Virus record (IMG/VR): IMGVR_UViG_3300030104_004394
Location: 1 to 41,362 of that record
Origin: a virus
Strand: one strand, 5' to 3'
Length of the DNA stretch: 41,362 bases
The translations under genes and the position numbers were made by a program. Position 1 is the stretch's first letter; every line of letters begins with the position of its first letter. This document shows positions 1 to 8,380 of the stretch, one piece after another. The notes beneath the pieces are model-generated. The model saw only the letters and a program-made list of their open reading frames with translations, ran no database searches and was not told the origin of the DNA.

Positions 1-100
1 GCACAGGTATTCTAAATGTACCTGTTGTAATAACTGGATTACCAATAATAGAAGTTGAGTTATCAATAATATATCCATTAAATGAATAAGTTTTATCTGT
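1..100. repeat. Terminal overlap of a circular contig (left copy)
   Basis: Positions 3-100 are identical to 41265-41362, and position 1 also matches 41263. Position 2 is C against T at 41264. The overlap lies inside the gene 12 reading frame, which continues in phase across the join, so this is an assembly overlap of a circular or permuted genome rather than a natural phage end. The one difference falls on a third codon position (GTG versus GTA, both Val), as expected for population variation. Confidence 0.9.
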
Positions 101-2329
101 TCTATTATTATGTGAAACTGTTGCTTGAAAGAAACCAGTATTAACATAGTCAAAACTCATAGTTCTAACTTGTAATCTTCCACTTGTTAAAGCAGTTAAA
201 CCACCTTGTTTACCTGGTTCTCTTAAATATTGTGTTGATAATGTATATAAAGTTTGAAAGTTAAATCCTAAATATGCTGATGCAACATTACCTTTTACAG
301 TAACTGTTGTTCCAGATTGACTATTAATACTTATATCTGCGCCATCAGTTGCATTTATACATTGTAAACCTGTATTAACTGTATATGGCATTGTAAATGT
401 TGTAAGCCCAGTTCCAGCATTATAACTTCCATTTAGTTTAACTCTTTGATCTAAATAAATATTTATACCTAAAGTATCATCTTCTAAATTTCTTAAATCA
501 AGTTTATATAATTTACAATTTTGTCTTTCATTTGCTAAAATATAAACACTTGACTCATAAGTTATTGCACTAATAATTTGTACACCTGTAAATTCCCAGT
601 ATGACCAAGCACTTTGTACTTTTTCATTTGCATTCCAAAAGTATTTATAAACATATATTCGGTCTGCATTAGTTGGCGCAACATTACTTGAGGCTGTGTA
701 AGGTGCTAAATTACTATCAACACCATCATCAACTAAAGCTAAAATTGTATCTTCAATAGTATTTGAAATTAATTTATGACAATTAGTTGGTATTAAAGTT
801 GGTACTCCAACTGTTACATCTGCAGCATCATTATTTGAAGTATCTGGTTCTACAAAGTATTCTTGTACTGCTGTACTTGCACCTTTAGCTTGAGTAAAAT
901 AAATATAATTACCTGCACCTACTGGCGCAACTTTAGGGTCATGTTGAAATCTTGTTGATAAAGTTATACCTGTAGAAGATGGTGAATAACCTGTATCTGG
1001 AGCTTCAATTTTAAATTGAGCTCTGTCTGAAAAACAAAGTAATTCTTCATTATATGGAATTACATGTTTTAATATACTAACTTCATTTGAACTTGCAGCT
1101 AAATCAATTGGATCTGTATCTAATTGAGCTGCAACTGAAGTTGAAAAGAAATTGTAATAAGCTCCTGCTTCAGAAAATACTATATTTTCATCTGCTAATA
1201 AAATCATTCTATTTTTATAAAAAGAAATATTATTAACTGTTTTGCCTACAAAAGTTGGATCTGGGTTTGTATCACTATCCCCACTTGATCTATTTGTCCA
1301 AGTTAATGGAGCATAAGTAAATGAACCATTTGTTTCTCTAACTATTGCATGTGGCATTGTAGATGCATCAAGTGATGTTTTAGTTCCAGGTGCAATTGTT
1401 TCTGACCAAACACCATTACCTGAAAATGCTACATAATATTCTTGATCTGTTTCACCTTGGTCACCAGTAACTTTCATAATAGTTCCTATCGGCGCATAGT
1501 AAGGTAATTTTGTAAAATCATTTACTTCGTCTCTAACTGTGTACATTGCAGTATCACCTGCACCATCAGCTGACGTAATTGTAAAGTTAGCATTATTATC
1601 TGTGGGTTTAATATGTAATACAGAGTCATATTGAGTAACTGTAAAATAACTTGATATTGGTGATGCATTTAATGCAGTACCACCTGTAGTTCCCGGCGAA
1701 CCTCCACTATGAGTTCTAACTGCTGTTGCAATTTTAGCTGTATCTCTAAGTCCACCTTGAGTTGCGACGTTATCTCCTGGTGGCATTGTGAATGAACTTG
1801 TAATTGGATTGCCGCTGTTCATACTTGGATGACTTAAAGTTACACTATAAGTTCTACCGTAATTTGCATTTTTAAATGAAACTAAAGCTTCATTAACTTT
1901 TGCTGCTGTAGTTGTAGCAGTCATTGCTGGTACTTTAGATTTATTTAATATAAATGTATAATCACCAACACTAACAAATTTAAAGTCTTCTTTAGGATTT
2001 GTGGATGCTAAGTAGCTAGAGCCAGATGAAATAGTTGTAGTTTGCTCACTTCCACTAAGATTAAATACTTTAATTCCTCCATTATAAACAGTAATCATAT
2101 ATTGATTATTGCCGTCTCTTATAAATGGATGAACTGCTGTATTAGTTGAATACGCTTGGTTTGCTGAAATATTAGCTATAAATTCTAAAGGTGGTCTTTT
2201 AGTTAAACCTTTAACAATTGAACTTTGTGCATTTACTTGAGCTTCTGCTTGAGTAATATTTCTTTGCGTAGGATTTTGCTGCGATATTCCATTAACTAAA
2301 TTTGGAATAGACGTTGATACTACTGCCAT
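1..2329 (-). CDS. 12: Tail tubular protein B (T7 gp12-like), N-terminal 776 codons, continues across the join
   Basis: The frame opens at ATG 2329 (MAVVSTSIPNLVNGISQQNP) and stays open to the window edge. It resumes in phase at 41362 and stops at 41150, giving about 813 aa against 794 in T7 gp12. The N-terminus (PNLVNGISQQ, then AQVNAQSSIVKGLTKRPPLEF) is the typical start of T7-type nozzle proteins. Known role of the family: it forms the distal nozzle of the short non-contractile tail, below the gp11 ring, and opens on adsorption to let DNA through. Its ATG overlaps the stop of the gp11 gene, so the two tail-tube genes are translationally coupled. The gene appears broken only because the contig was linearised inside it. 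Confidence 0.93.
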   Translation of the reverse strand, partial: MAVVSTSIPNLVNGISQQNPTQRNITQAEAQVNAQSSIVKGLTKRPPLEFIANISANQAYSTNTAVHPFIRDGNNQYMITVYNGGIKVFNLSGSEQTTTISSGSSYLASTNPKEDFKFVSVGDYTFILNKSKVPAMTATTTAAKVNEALVSFKNANYGRTYSVTLSHPSMNSGNPITSSFTMPPGDNVATQGGLRDTAKIATAVRTHSGGSPGTTGGTALNASPISSYFTVTQYDSVLHIKPTDNNANFTITSADGAGDTAMYTVRDEVNDFTKLPYYAPIGTIMKVTGDQGETDQEYYVAFSGNGVWSETIAPGTKTSLDASTMPHAIVRETNGSFTYAPLTWTNRSSGDSDTNPDPTFVGKTVNNISFYKNRMILLADENIVFSEAGAYYNFFSTSVAAQLDTDPIDLAASSNEVSILKHVIPYNEELLCFSDRAQFKIEAPDTGYSPSSTGITLSTRFQHDPKVAPVGAGNYIYFTQAKGASTAVQEYFVEPDTSNNDAADVTVGVPTLIPTNCHKLISNTIEDTILALVDDGVDSNLAPYTASSNVAPTNADRIYVYKYFWNANEKVQSAWSYWEFTGVQIISAITYESSVYILANERQNCKLYKLDLRNLEDDTLGINIYLDQRVKLNGSYNAGTGLTTFTMPYTVNTGLQCINATDGADISINSQSGTTVTVKGNVASAYLGFNFQTLYTLSTQYLREPGKQGGLTALTSGRLQVRTMSFDYVNTGFFQATVSHNNRTDKTYSFNGYIIDNSTSIIGNPVITTGTFRIPV

Positions 2330-2931
2330 TAGTAAAACCTTCTGTGATTATTTCTAAATATGATACGATTTGCTACGTCTCCTTTTAGAATATTTTGTTT
2401 TTCATTAGCTGCATCTAATTGTTCACAAGTAGTAAGTGCTGCTAGTTCATCTTGTTCACTAAAACCAGCTAATTCTTTTGAACCTAAATATCTTGCTTGA
2501 AATCTACGACCAGCTACAGTTACCACATATCTTCTTGCAAATTCGGGTAATTCTGTAAATGGAAGTAAAATAATCATATCTACAAGTACAGCTGCATCAA
2601 ATATATCTGTGTGAGTTTCTTTGTTGTATAAAAATCCGTTTCTTATTATTACTTTTAAAGTTGAGTCTGCTGGTCTTGTTGTTAACCAAACACAATTTGA
2701 TGGTACAGGAACTTTATTATTACTATCTAAAGCTAAAGAATAACTTTCTTCTGTATTAAAATTCCAACCTTTACTTTGTACAGATACAGAACTTTCATCT
2801 AATATTTGTTTTGCTATAGAAACATCTGATCCAATATTAGTAGTAATAGAAGATACAGGCGCTTCACCAATAATACTTAAAATAGTATTAATAGCTTGTA
2901 ATTCACTTGTATTTGTTATTTGTGTAGCCAT
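2329..2931 (-). CDS. 11: Tail tubular protein A (T7 gp11-like)
   Basis: This 200-aa protein (T7 gp11 is 196 aa) has the family pattern: an early helical segment with ILSIIGEAPVSSI, the KGWNFNTEESYSL stretch, and FARRYVVTVAGRRFQARYLG near residues 130-150. In the T7 family it forms the dodecameric adaptor ring between the portal and the gp12 nozzle. Its stop shares bases with the gp12 start. It is the first gene after the terminator-like hairpin that follows the capsid gene, as in T7, where T-phi lies between genes 10 and 11. Confidence 0.93.
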   Translation of the reverse strand: MATQITNTSELQAINTILSIIGEAPVSSITTNIGSDVSIAKQILDESSVSVQSKGWNFNTEESYSLALDSNNKVPVPSNCVWLTTRPADSTLKVIIRNGFLYNKETHTDIFDAAVLVDMIILLPFTELPEFARRYVVTVAGRRFQARYLGSKELAGFSEQDELAALTTCEQLDAANEKQNILKGDVANRIIFRNNHRRFY

Positions 2932-2944
2932 ATATTTTTTTAAA

Positions 2945-2990
2945 AATTTTAATTAATTGAGAGGCGAGTTGTCTGTGTTAACCTCGCCTC
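2945..2990 (-). terminator. Intrinsic terminator after the capsid gene (T-phi equivalent)
   Basis: On the minus strand GAGGCGAG (2990-2983) pairs with CTCGCCTC (2968-2961), an 8-bp perfect stem. It is followed by an AT-rich tract ending in a run of T at 2949-2945. It lies in the 84-nt gap between the capsid and gp11 genes, the same position as the T7 late terminator that sets capsid mRNA above downstream tail mRNA. The + strand lacks an equally placed T-run, so I read it as acting on minus-strand transcripts. Confidence 0.75.
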
Positions 2991-3015
2991 CCATATAAAA
3001 AACGTAATATAAATA

Positions 3016-3993
3016 TTACGCTTCTTTGATACCTACTGCTGCTTCTGGTCTTAATACACCATGTCCCATAGCGTATTTAGCAACCATTAACGTACCTTGT
3101 CTTCTGATATCATATTCCATTTCAGTTGCTAGGTCCATTAACTGAACTGTTCCAGCCGCTGAAGGATGTGATACTAAACAAACAAAGTTAGATAAGTTAA
3201 CAGCTTGAGGGTTTGAACCACCCTGAGTTGCTGAACCTTGATCTACACCAGAGTTAACATTTGATGAAACGAAATGTGCAGTTGGAATTAATTCAATTCC
3301 AGCTACTTTCATAACTTTACCATCTGCTACTCCGCCGTTAGCTCCGCCACTAAAGTCGATGTTAACTGCGTTAGTTGCATTCGCTAACTTGTAGTATTCT
3401 TCAAGTCTTATAAACGCTTTTCTACCTTCTTTTGGAACGTAGTGAGAGTCTAAAGCTGAAGCTGCATCAAACAATGCATCAATCATTGCGTTTGCTGCTG
3501 TCGCTGCTGTTGCTGACGCAATACCTGTATTAGTTATTGCTGTTCCCGCATCTCCACCAGTGATATTAGCTGACGCTAATGTTGCTTGTCCAATAGTTTG
3601 TAAAACATGCTTATCTTTTTGGAAAGCTAATGCTCTTCCAATTTCATTACTGTAAGCACTTCTTACGTCCCAATGGTTCTTAGCTTCTTCGATATTTGAT
3701 AAGAATGCTGAACTTACAAGTAAGTCATTAATTGTAATAACTTTCTCGTTGTGGTTTACATCTGTACCATTTATCTCTGTGCCCGGTGTATGATAAGCCG
3801 CCGCAATTCTGCCCATTACTGGGAAGCTTGCTGACTTGCCCGAAGCTATGCTTCTAACCATTTCCGCGCCTTGCGTTACACTAGATCTTTCGAAAGCTGT
3901 TAAAACTTCTCCCGAAAAGACTTTAAGAAATAACGCATCTTCTGTTCCCGCTGCATTGACTCGTCCAATACTAGCAGGTGCTGCATTTGCCAT
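3016..3993 (-). CDS. 10: Major capsid protein (T7 gp10-like)
   Basis: This 325-aa HK97-fold capsid protein of the T7 type has an N-terminal segment with EDALFLKVFSGEVLTAFERSS and the RSIASGKSASFPVMGR motif near residues 47-62. The C-terminal part contains LMDLATEMEYDIRRQGTLMVAKYAMGHGVLRPEA, which is typical of podophage capsid subunits. The ATG at 3993 has a GGAG box about 8 nt upstream. It sits directly after the scaffolding gene and is separated from the tail genes by a terminator hairpin, which fits high expression. A 145-nt leader (3994-4138) precedes it and holds small imperfect hairpins but no gene I can support. Confidence 0.95.
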   Translation of the reverse strand: MANAAPASIGRVNAAGTEDALFLKVFSGEVLTAFERSSVTQGAEMVRSIASGKSASFPVMGRIAAAYHTPGTEINGTDVNHNEKVITINDLLVSSAFLSNIEEAKNHWDVRSAYSNEIGRALAFQKDKHVLQTIGQATLASANITGGDAGTAITNTGIASATAATAANAMIDALFDAASALDSHYVPKEGRKAFIRLEEYYKLANATNAVNIDFSGGANGGVADGKVMKVAGIELIPTAHFVSSNVNSGVDQGSATQGGSNPQAVNLSNFVCLVSHPSAAGTVQLMDLATEMEYDIRRQGTLMVAKYAMGHGVLRPEAAVGIKEA

Positions 3994-4138
3994 AATATAC
4001 TCCTATTTGTTATTATGATTGTTATTAATTAAAGAGAAACATTTTTTGTTTTATTTTCAGGGTTGTCGTCCGCAGACGGCCAAGTTTTATTATCTAATTA
4101 TGTTTGCTCAGTTGCCACCTATAAAGGTTGCACAACTA

Positions 4139-4885
4139 TCAAAGTTTGCTGTTACGTAGCTTACTTTGTATTTCTGCTTGATAAGCAGGGTCTTTAGCAT
4201 ATTTAGGGTCTTTCATTGCTTCTGTAACTTGAGCCCAAGACTCAAAGCCATTTGTAGAATTTGATGCTTTCCCTTGTACTAAATTTGGTTCTTGTCCAGC
4301 GTCCATACGAGCTTTTAATCCTGACACAGCTAACTTAACTGACGCAACATCTCTGCCATTAACTGTATTATTATAAGCTGATATTTCTTCTGCACTTAAA
4401 TTTTCTTTAGCCCATTCCATCATACCTTTGTAACCATCATGTCCACCAACGGTACTTTTAATATCTGTTTCAATATTTTGTGCTAAAGCAGTTTGGCCAT
4501 CAATGTAAGCGTCAATAACGCTTTTATCTATTCCAACTGAGGTTAATTTATCAATACTTGCTTTTGATAATTCACCATTTGTATCATATTCACTTTGTAA
4601 AGCTGTCATATCTAAACCAGCTTGAGCTACTGCTTCTTCTGCTTTAGCTTCAATTTCTAAACCTTTATCTTCAGTTTTAGTTTCTGCTTTAGGTTGACTA
4701 ACTTTTTTTTCTAACTCTTGATACGATTTTATTAAATCTTCTTGTGTATCAAACTTACCTAAAATTTTTTCTTGTTTAGGTTCTTCTGTTTTTACTTCAG
4801 TAGTTTTTTCAACTGGTGTTTCAACTGGTGTTTTAACCGTTGGTTCTACTGGTTCTGGTGTTTCCACCTGTACTTTTTCTACCAT
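4139..4885 (-). CDS. 9: Capsid assembly scaffolding protein (T7 gp9-like)
   Basis: This 248-aa, strongly acidic and Glu/Lys-rich protein has a low-complexity N-terminus (residues 1-45 rich in VET, PVE and EKT), a helical middle, and a basic C-terminus ending in QSKLRNSKL. T7-type scaffolds have this build: a disordered acidic N-terminus and a C-terminal helix that binds the capsid shell. Its position between portal and capsid genes supports the call. The start overlaps the portal stop by one base and has a strong GGAGG ribosome site. Confidence 0.9.
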   Translation of the reverse strand: MVEKVQVETPEPVEPTVKTPVETPVEKTTEVKTEEPKQEKILGKFDTQEDLIKSYQELEKKVSQPKAETKTEDKGLEIEAKAEEAVAQAGLDMTALQSEYDTNGELSKASIDKLTSVGIDKSVIDAYIDGQTALAQNIETDIKSTVGGHDGYKGMMEWAKENLSAEEISAYNNTVNGRDVASVKLAVSGLKARMDAGQEPNLVQGKASNSTNGFESWAQVTEAMKDPKYAKDPAYQAEIQSKLRNSKL

Positions 4886-6474
4886 TAATTTCCTCCAGGT
4901 ATTTGCTGTACAGCTTGTGATATTTGTTCAGGACTAACTGAACCGTCTCTAACTCCATCAACAGCACCTTGTATAGCAGGGCCCATACCTTGATCGATTG
5001 CAGCTTGACCTGCTTGATCGGCTTGAGCTTGCTGTTGTTCTTGAGCTATTTGTTCTTCGTCTTTAATTAATCCCTCAGTATCAATACCGTGTGAAGTTGC
5101 GATACGAGTTATTAAATCATTAATATTAATTAATTCAGCTGCTTGTGGATTTACTGTAGCTAATGCAGTCATGTCTTGAACAAACTCTCTTAATTTTTGT
5201 AAATCATTACCTCTACCTAAAGCTTCTACACCTGTTATAATTGTTGGTTGTATACTTCCTTTAGGTAATTTAGGTATCATCTGTTTTGCAGACAATCTTT
5301 TCATTAATAAATTAACTAAAGGTAATTGTAATTCTTGTGATAATAATGAATAAATGCCACCTAAAGCTGCTTCTAATTCATTTGCAAGCTTTCTAATTTC
5401 TTCTGCAGTTACTCTTTCAGCATCTCTAGTTACAGCACTTTGTAATAAAAAATCATAAGAAAGTCTTTCTGCTATTGTATTAATAGTTCTTTCAACTATT
5501 TGTAAATCATATTGTTTTTCAGTTTGTAAAACTGCAACATCATCTCTAACACCTGTAATAATATCACCATTGCTTGACTCAACTAAATCTCTTTTTTTAG
5601 TTAATGCATTTGGTTTAACCATAAATACAACTTTTGAAGATGCAGCTGCTGACTCTAATAAAGCTTTAGATAATCCCTCAATTGATTTTAAATCTCCAAG
5701 AAATTCCTCACAATAAGATCTTCCATAATCCTCATGGTCAACTCTAATCATACGAAGTGGAATATACGGTAAGTCGTCTTCTTTATATATACCGTAACTT
5801 CCAGGAATTTCTACTTTATTACATTCTTGATAACCTGAATATTTTCCATTTTCTTGTTTTTTAATACAAGTGTATATATCTATTTCTTCATCTTTTTCTT
5901 TTACTTGACAAATTGCTCTAACCTCTTCATTTAAACTTAAAGGCGAAACACTTTCTTTCATAACTATTTCTAAAAGACTACCTTCACTATCTCTTTTAAT
6001 ACAGTATTGACTTAAAGGATAAATTTTCATTTGTCCTTCTTTTGGAAAATGTACTAAAACATTACCAGTAATAATTAAATGTTTTAATGCACTAAAGACA
6101 GGTACACGTAATGCACTTTGTTCAATAGCATTCATTACTTCTCTTTCAATTTTAGCTAAAGATTTTTCTACACTAGTTTTTAATTTTGGGTCTTGCTCTA
6201 GTTCTTCTCTAACTCTACCAGATAAACTTAATCTAAAAAACGGTGCGTTTGGTGGAAGTAATAATAACAACAATTTAGAAGCTAAATTATTAACGCCTCT
6301 AGAACCTACTGATTGATATGGTGTATATAAACTATCACTATTACCAAATCCTTCATGTGGGAGTATAGCTGGTAAAGTTAACTCAGCACACTCTCTTCCT
6401 CTATCTAAAAATTCGTCTCTTTTAGCAGATAATTTTTCGTATAATTTACTTAAATTGTTTTCTTTTTCTAACAT
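4885..6474 (-). CDS. 8: Portal / head-tail connector protein (T7 gp8-like)
   Basis: This 529-aa protein is close in length to T7 gp8 (536 aa). Diagnostic stretches include SVGSRGVNNLASKLLLLLLPPNAPFFRL near residues 55-85, the central GRSYCEEFLGDLKSIEGLSKAL segment, and the RDAERVTAEEIRKLANELEAALGGIYSLLSQELQLPL block. The C-terminus is Gln/Ala-rich and probably flexible. In this family it forms the dodecameric ring through which DNA enters and leaves the head and on which the scaffold and gp11 dock. It is followed without a gap by the scaffolding gene. Confidence 0.95.
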   Translation of the reverse strand: MLEKENNLSKLYEKLSAKRDEFLDRGRECAELTLPAILPHEGFGNSDSLYTPYQSVGSRGVNNLASKLLLLLLPPNAPFFRLSLSGRVREELEQDPKLKTSVEKSLAKIEREVMNAIEQSALRVPVFSALKHLIITGNVLVHFPKEGQMKIYPLSQYCIKRDSEGSLLEIVMKESVSPLSLNEEVRAICQVKEKDEEIDIYTCIKKQENGKYSGYQECNKVEIPGSYGIYKEDDLPYIPLRMIRVDHEDYGRSYCEEFLGDLKSIEGLSKALLESAAASSKVVFMVKPNALTKKRDLVESSNGDIITGVRDDVAVLQTEKQYDLQIVERTINTIAERLSYDFLLQSAVTRDAERVTAEEIRKLANELEAALGGIYSLLSQELQLPLVNLLMKRLSAKQMIPKLPKGSIQPTIITGVEALGRGNDLQKLREFVQDMTALATVNPQAAELININDLITRIATSHGIDTEGLIKDEEQIAQEQQQAQADQAGQAAIDQGMGPAIQGAVDGVRDGSVSPEQISQAVQQIPGGN

Positions 6475-6487
6475 ATAATTTAATTAA

Positions 6488-6706
6488 TTAAGCTGGTATA
6501 TTTAAACCAGATTCTCCAGATGTCATTACGTCAGTTCTTAACGACTTTTTACCAAGTTTCTTTCTAGCTTTTTTCTTAACATTTTGATCCGTTGTTTCAA
6601 TTGCTAAGTCTAGATCAGGAACTTTAGTATCTGCTACTGGTGTTGGAACCGGAGCAGGAGCCGGAGGTGGTGGCGCAGGCATTCTTGGTCTTCTAGGTGC
6701 ACACAT
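6488..6706 (-). CDS. Small proline-rich virion-type protein with GLNIPA tail
   Basis: This 72-aa protein starts MCAPRRPRMPAPPPPAPAP, a Pro-rich N-terminus. A Lys/Arg-rich middle (KKKARKKLGKKSLRTD) leads to the C-terminal SGESGLNIPA. Small proteins that end in a basic GKxxLR segment plus GLNIP just upstream of the portal gene are common in T7-like marine podophages and are thought to be minor structural or tail-assembly proteins in the place of T7 gp7.3. The role here is inferred from position and that C-terminal pattern only. Confidence 0.7.
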   Translation of the reverse strand: MCAPRRPRMPAPPPPAPAPVPTPVADTKVPDLDLAIETTDQNVKKKARKKLGKKSLRTDVMTSGESGLNIPA

Positions 6707-6709
6707 AGT

Positions 6710-6901
6710 TTATTTCCTTTTTAATATATTGTCTGATTGTTTTGATTTTAAAAAATCTACAACTGAACGTTGACCACTTTTAAAAAAAATTGTTCGTTCA
6801 CTTTCCTTTATATCAGCACATTGATTAGGAAATAATTTGTCTAATTCTTTAATCAAATCGTCTGTTTTAATAGGTAAAGTAAAGTCTTCGTTTTTAGCCA
6901 T
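6710..6901 (-). CDS. Hypothetical 63-aa protein
   Basis: I do not recognise this family. The protein is small and Lys-rich, with no signal peptide or membrane segment. It contains KTDDLIKELDKLFPNQCADIKESERTIFF, where a helix and a short strand are likely. It lies between the exonuclease gene and the proline-rich gene. In T7 the matching gap holds genes 6.3-7.3, whose products include minor virion proteins. Confidence 0.65.
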   Translation of the reverse strand: MAKNEDFTLPIKTDDLIKELDKLFPNQCADIKESERTIFFKSGQRSVVDFLKSKQSDNILKRK

Positions 6902-6954
6902 AAATTGTTTATTTTTATCTAAACATGCTACTATTTATTAAGGTTTTTGGTTGA

Positions 6955-7689
6955 TTATGCATGCGGTTTCCACATTTTTATTTTTTTAGATTTAAAATTA
7001 TAATCTCCATGTTGCAATATATAAGCTAATCGAGCTTGTAATAGCGCATCTTCTTTAGTTAATTTAGCTTTAATAAAAGCATTTTCTACAGCTGGCCATA
7101 TTTGTTTAGTATTAAGTATAGCTGCTGCTTTAATAGGACCAATACCTGGCGCTCCTGGAAAATTATCTACAGAGTCACCACATAATGTTTGTAGTGCATG
7201 ATTATATTTTGCTTTCTTTTTAGTAATTTTTTCAACTGTTTCTAAGTCTACAGATATATTTCCAGGTATTGTTTTTAAATCTTTGTCTATAGAAACAATA
7301 ATTTTATTACCTTTTATATTTGGATCAGTTGCAAATATACCCATTAAGTCATCAGCTTCTAATCTTGGTTCACTAATAGCTTCATGTGTTTCAAATAAAT
7401 ATCTTTTTATTTGTGGTAAACAAACTGGTTTACGTTTATTAGTTCTATTTAATTTATACGCAGGATATATTTGTTTTCTAAAATTATGCGTATCAGATAA
7501 AAATATATATACTTTTTTTGCACTAAAATTATTAGTTACATTTTTAATATAATCTTCTATTTTTGTTTTGCACTCATTAAAGTCTGTGTGCAAAGTCCAA
7601 AAGTCATTGCCCCAGTTTATTGCTTGTTCACTATTACTAGCTATTGTATAAGCTAATATATCTCCGTCTATTAATAATACATTTTTCAT
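6955..7689 (-). CDS. 6: 5'-3' exonuclease (T7 gp6-like, FEN/PIN fold)
   Basis: This 244-aa protein has the metal-binding pattern of phage 5' nucleases: LIDGDILAY at residues 5-13, EADDLMG near 106-112, VSIDKDLKTIPG near 128-139, and the helix-hairpin-helix region LCGDSVDNFPGAPGIGPIKAA near 165-187. In T7, gp6 removes RNA primers, degrades host DNA to feed nucleotide pools, and acts in recombination and concatemer processing. It stands in the T7 order after the polymerase and before the structural genes. It is shorter than T7 gp6 (300 aa), but the catalytic acidic residues are all visible. Confidence 0.92.
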   Translation of the reverse strand: MKNVLLIDGDILAYTIASNSEQAINWGNDFWTLHTDFNECKTKIEDYIKNVTNNFSAKKVYIFLSDTHNFRKQIYPAYKLNRTNKRKPVCLPQIKRYLFETHEAISEPRLEADDLMGIFATDPNIKGNKIIVSIDKDLKTIPGNISVDLETVEKITKKKAKYNHALQTLCGDSVDNFPGAPGIGPIKAAAILNTKQIWPAVENAFIKAKLTKEDALLQARLAYILQHGDYNFKSKKIKMWKPHA

Positions 7690-7704
7690 TTTATTTCCTA
7701 TTGT

Positions 7705-7914
7705 TTATTTGCAGATACACCCATAAAAATCGCCAGTCCCATCTTTCATGACATGAACATTAAAAGGTGCTTCGTAATATGTTGTAAGATGTAATCTAAG
7801 AATATCACAAAGATCAAAGCAATCTACTTCTTGCATAATCTCGATGCCATCTGTCATAGTTTTTGTAACTTCTACTAAGAAATACAAACCATCATTTAAT
7901 AATATTAAATCCAT
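7705..7914 (-). CDS. Hypothetical 69-aa protein
   Basis: I do not recognise this gene. The protein is small and acidic (LVEVTKTMTDGIEIMQEVDCFDLCDILRLH) and ends in GDFYGCICK. There is no membrane segment. It sits between the HNH protein and the exonuclease with only a few bases on each side, so it should be co-transcribed with the replication genes. Four cysteines are present but not in a clear zinc-finger spacing. Confidence 0.65.
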   Translation of the reverse strand: MDLILLNDGLYFLVEVTKTMTDGIEIMQEVDCFDLCDILRLHLTTYYEAPFNVHVMKDGTGDFYGCICK

Positions 7915-7918
7915 ACTG

Positions 7919-8380
7919 TTATTGATTTTTTGTTATCCAATTTGCAAGCGTGTGTAATTCTTCAGCAGTTGCATCTCGTTTAAGTGAGTTTGCGCGCGCT
8001 GAAATCCATTGAACGTTACCTTTAATGTAACCTCGTAAATTATTAATTCTGTCTAATGAAGGGGAAAATTGATTTAAACCACCACCAAATATTAATTGGG
8101 TTTTAAAAACTGGGCACTTGTCATCTTTAGGATAAAGTTTTAATACTTGTAATAAAGTAATTGAGTGTTCTAATTTTTTTCTTTTAGCTCTGCGTTGCGA
8201 TGCCTGCCAAGCTTGTGTAATACATATTACTTTATAGTAATCAGATTTAACCCAACGTTCAGTAACTCGCGTTTTACGAGTTCTTAAATCTAAATATGTC
8301 CAACCGTTTTCTGTATAACCACGAGTTAAAATTCGACCACTTAAAGCTCTACTAATGTATTGCTTTCCAGGTGTGGCCAA
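7919..8380 (-). CDS. HNH-type endonuclease-like protein
   Basis: This 153-aa protein has a C-terminal segment PSLDRINNLRGYIKGNVQWISARANSLK (residues about 107-134). It matches the second half of the phage HNH fold, where the usual pattern is DRIDN, GY, GNVQ and N. The first half carries CPVFKTQL but not the full zinc-knuckle pairs seen in complete HNH nucleases, so activity is uncertain. Its start overlaps the polymerase gene end by 29 nt. T7 carries a homing-type HNH gene (5.3) just after the polymerase gene, so the location fits. It may be a free-standing homing endonuclease or a nuclease used in DNA processing. Confidence 0.75.
   Translation of the reverse strand: MATPGKQYISRALSGRILTRGYTENGWTYLDLRTRKTRVTERWVKSDYYKVICITQAWQASQRRAKRKKLEHSITLLQVLKLYPKDDKCPVFKTQLIFGGGLNQFSPSLDRINNLRGYIKGNVQWISARANSLKRDATAEELHTLANWITKNQ

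Noticed and set aside
4020-4138. Small hairpins between scaffold and capsid genes (CGTC/GACG at about 4067-4078)
   Set aside because: Stems are only 4-6 bp with mismatches and no T-run, so a terminator or promoter cannot be supported.
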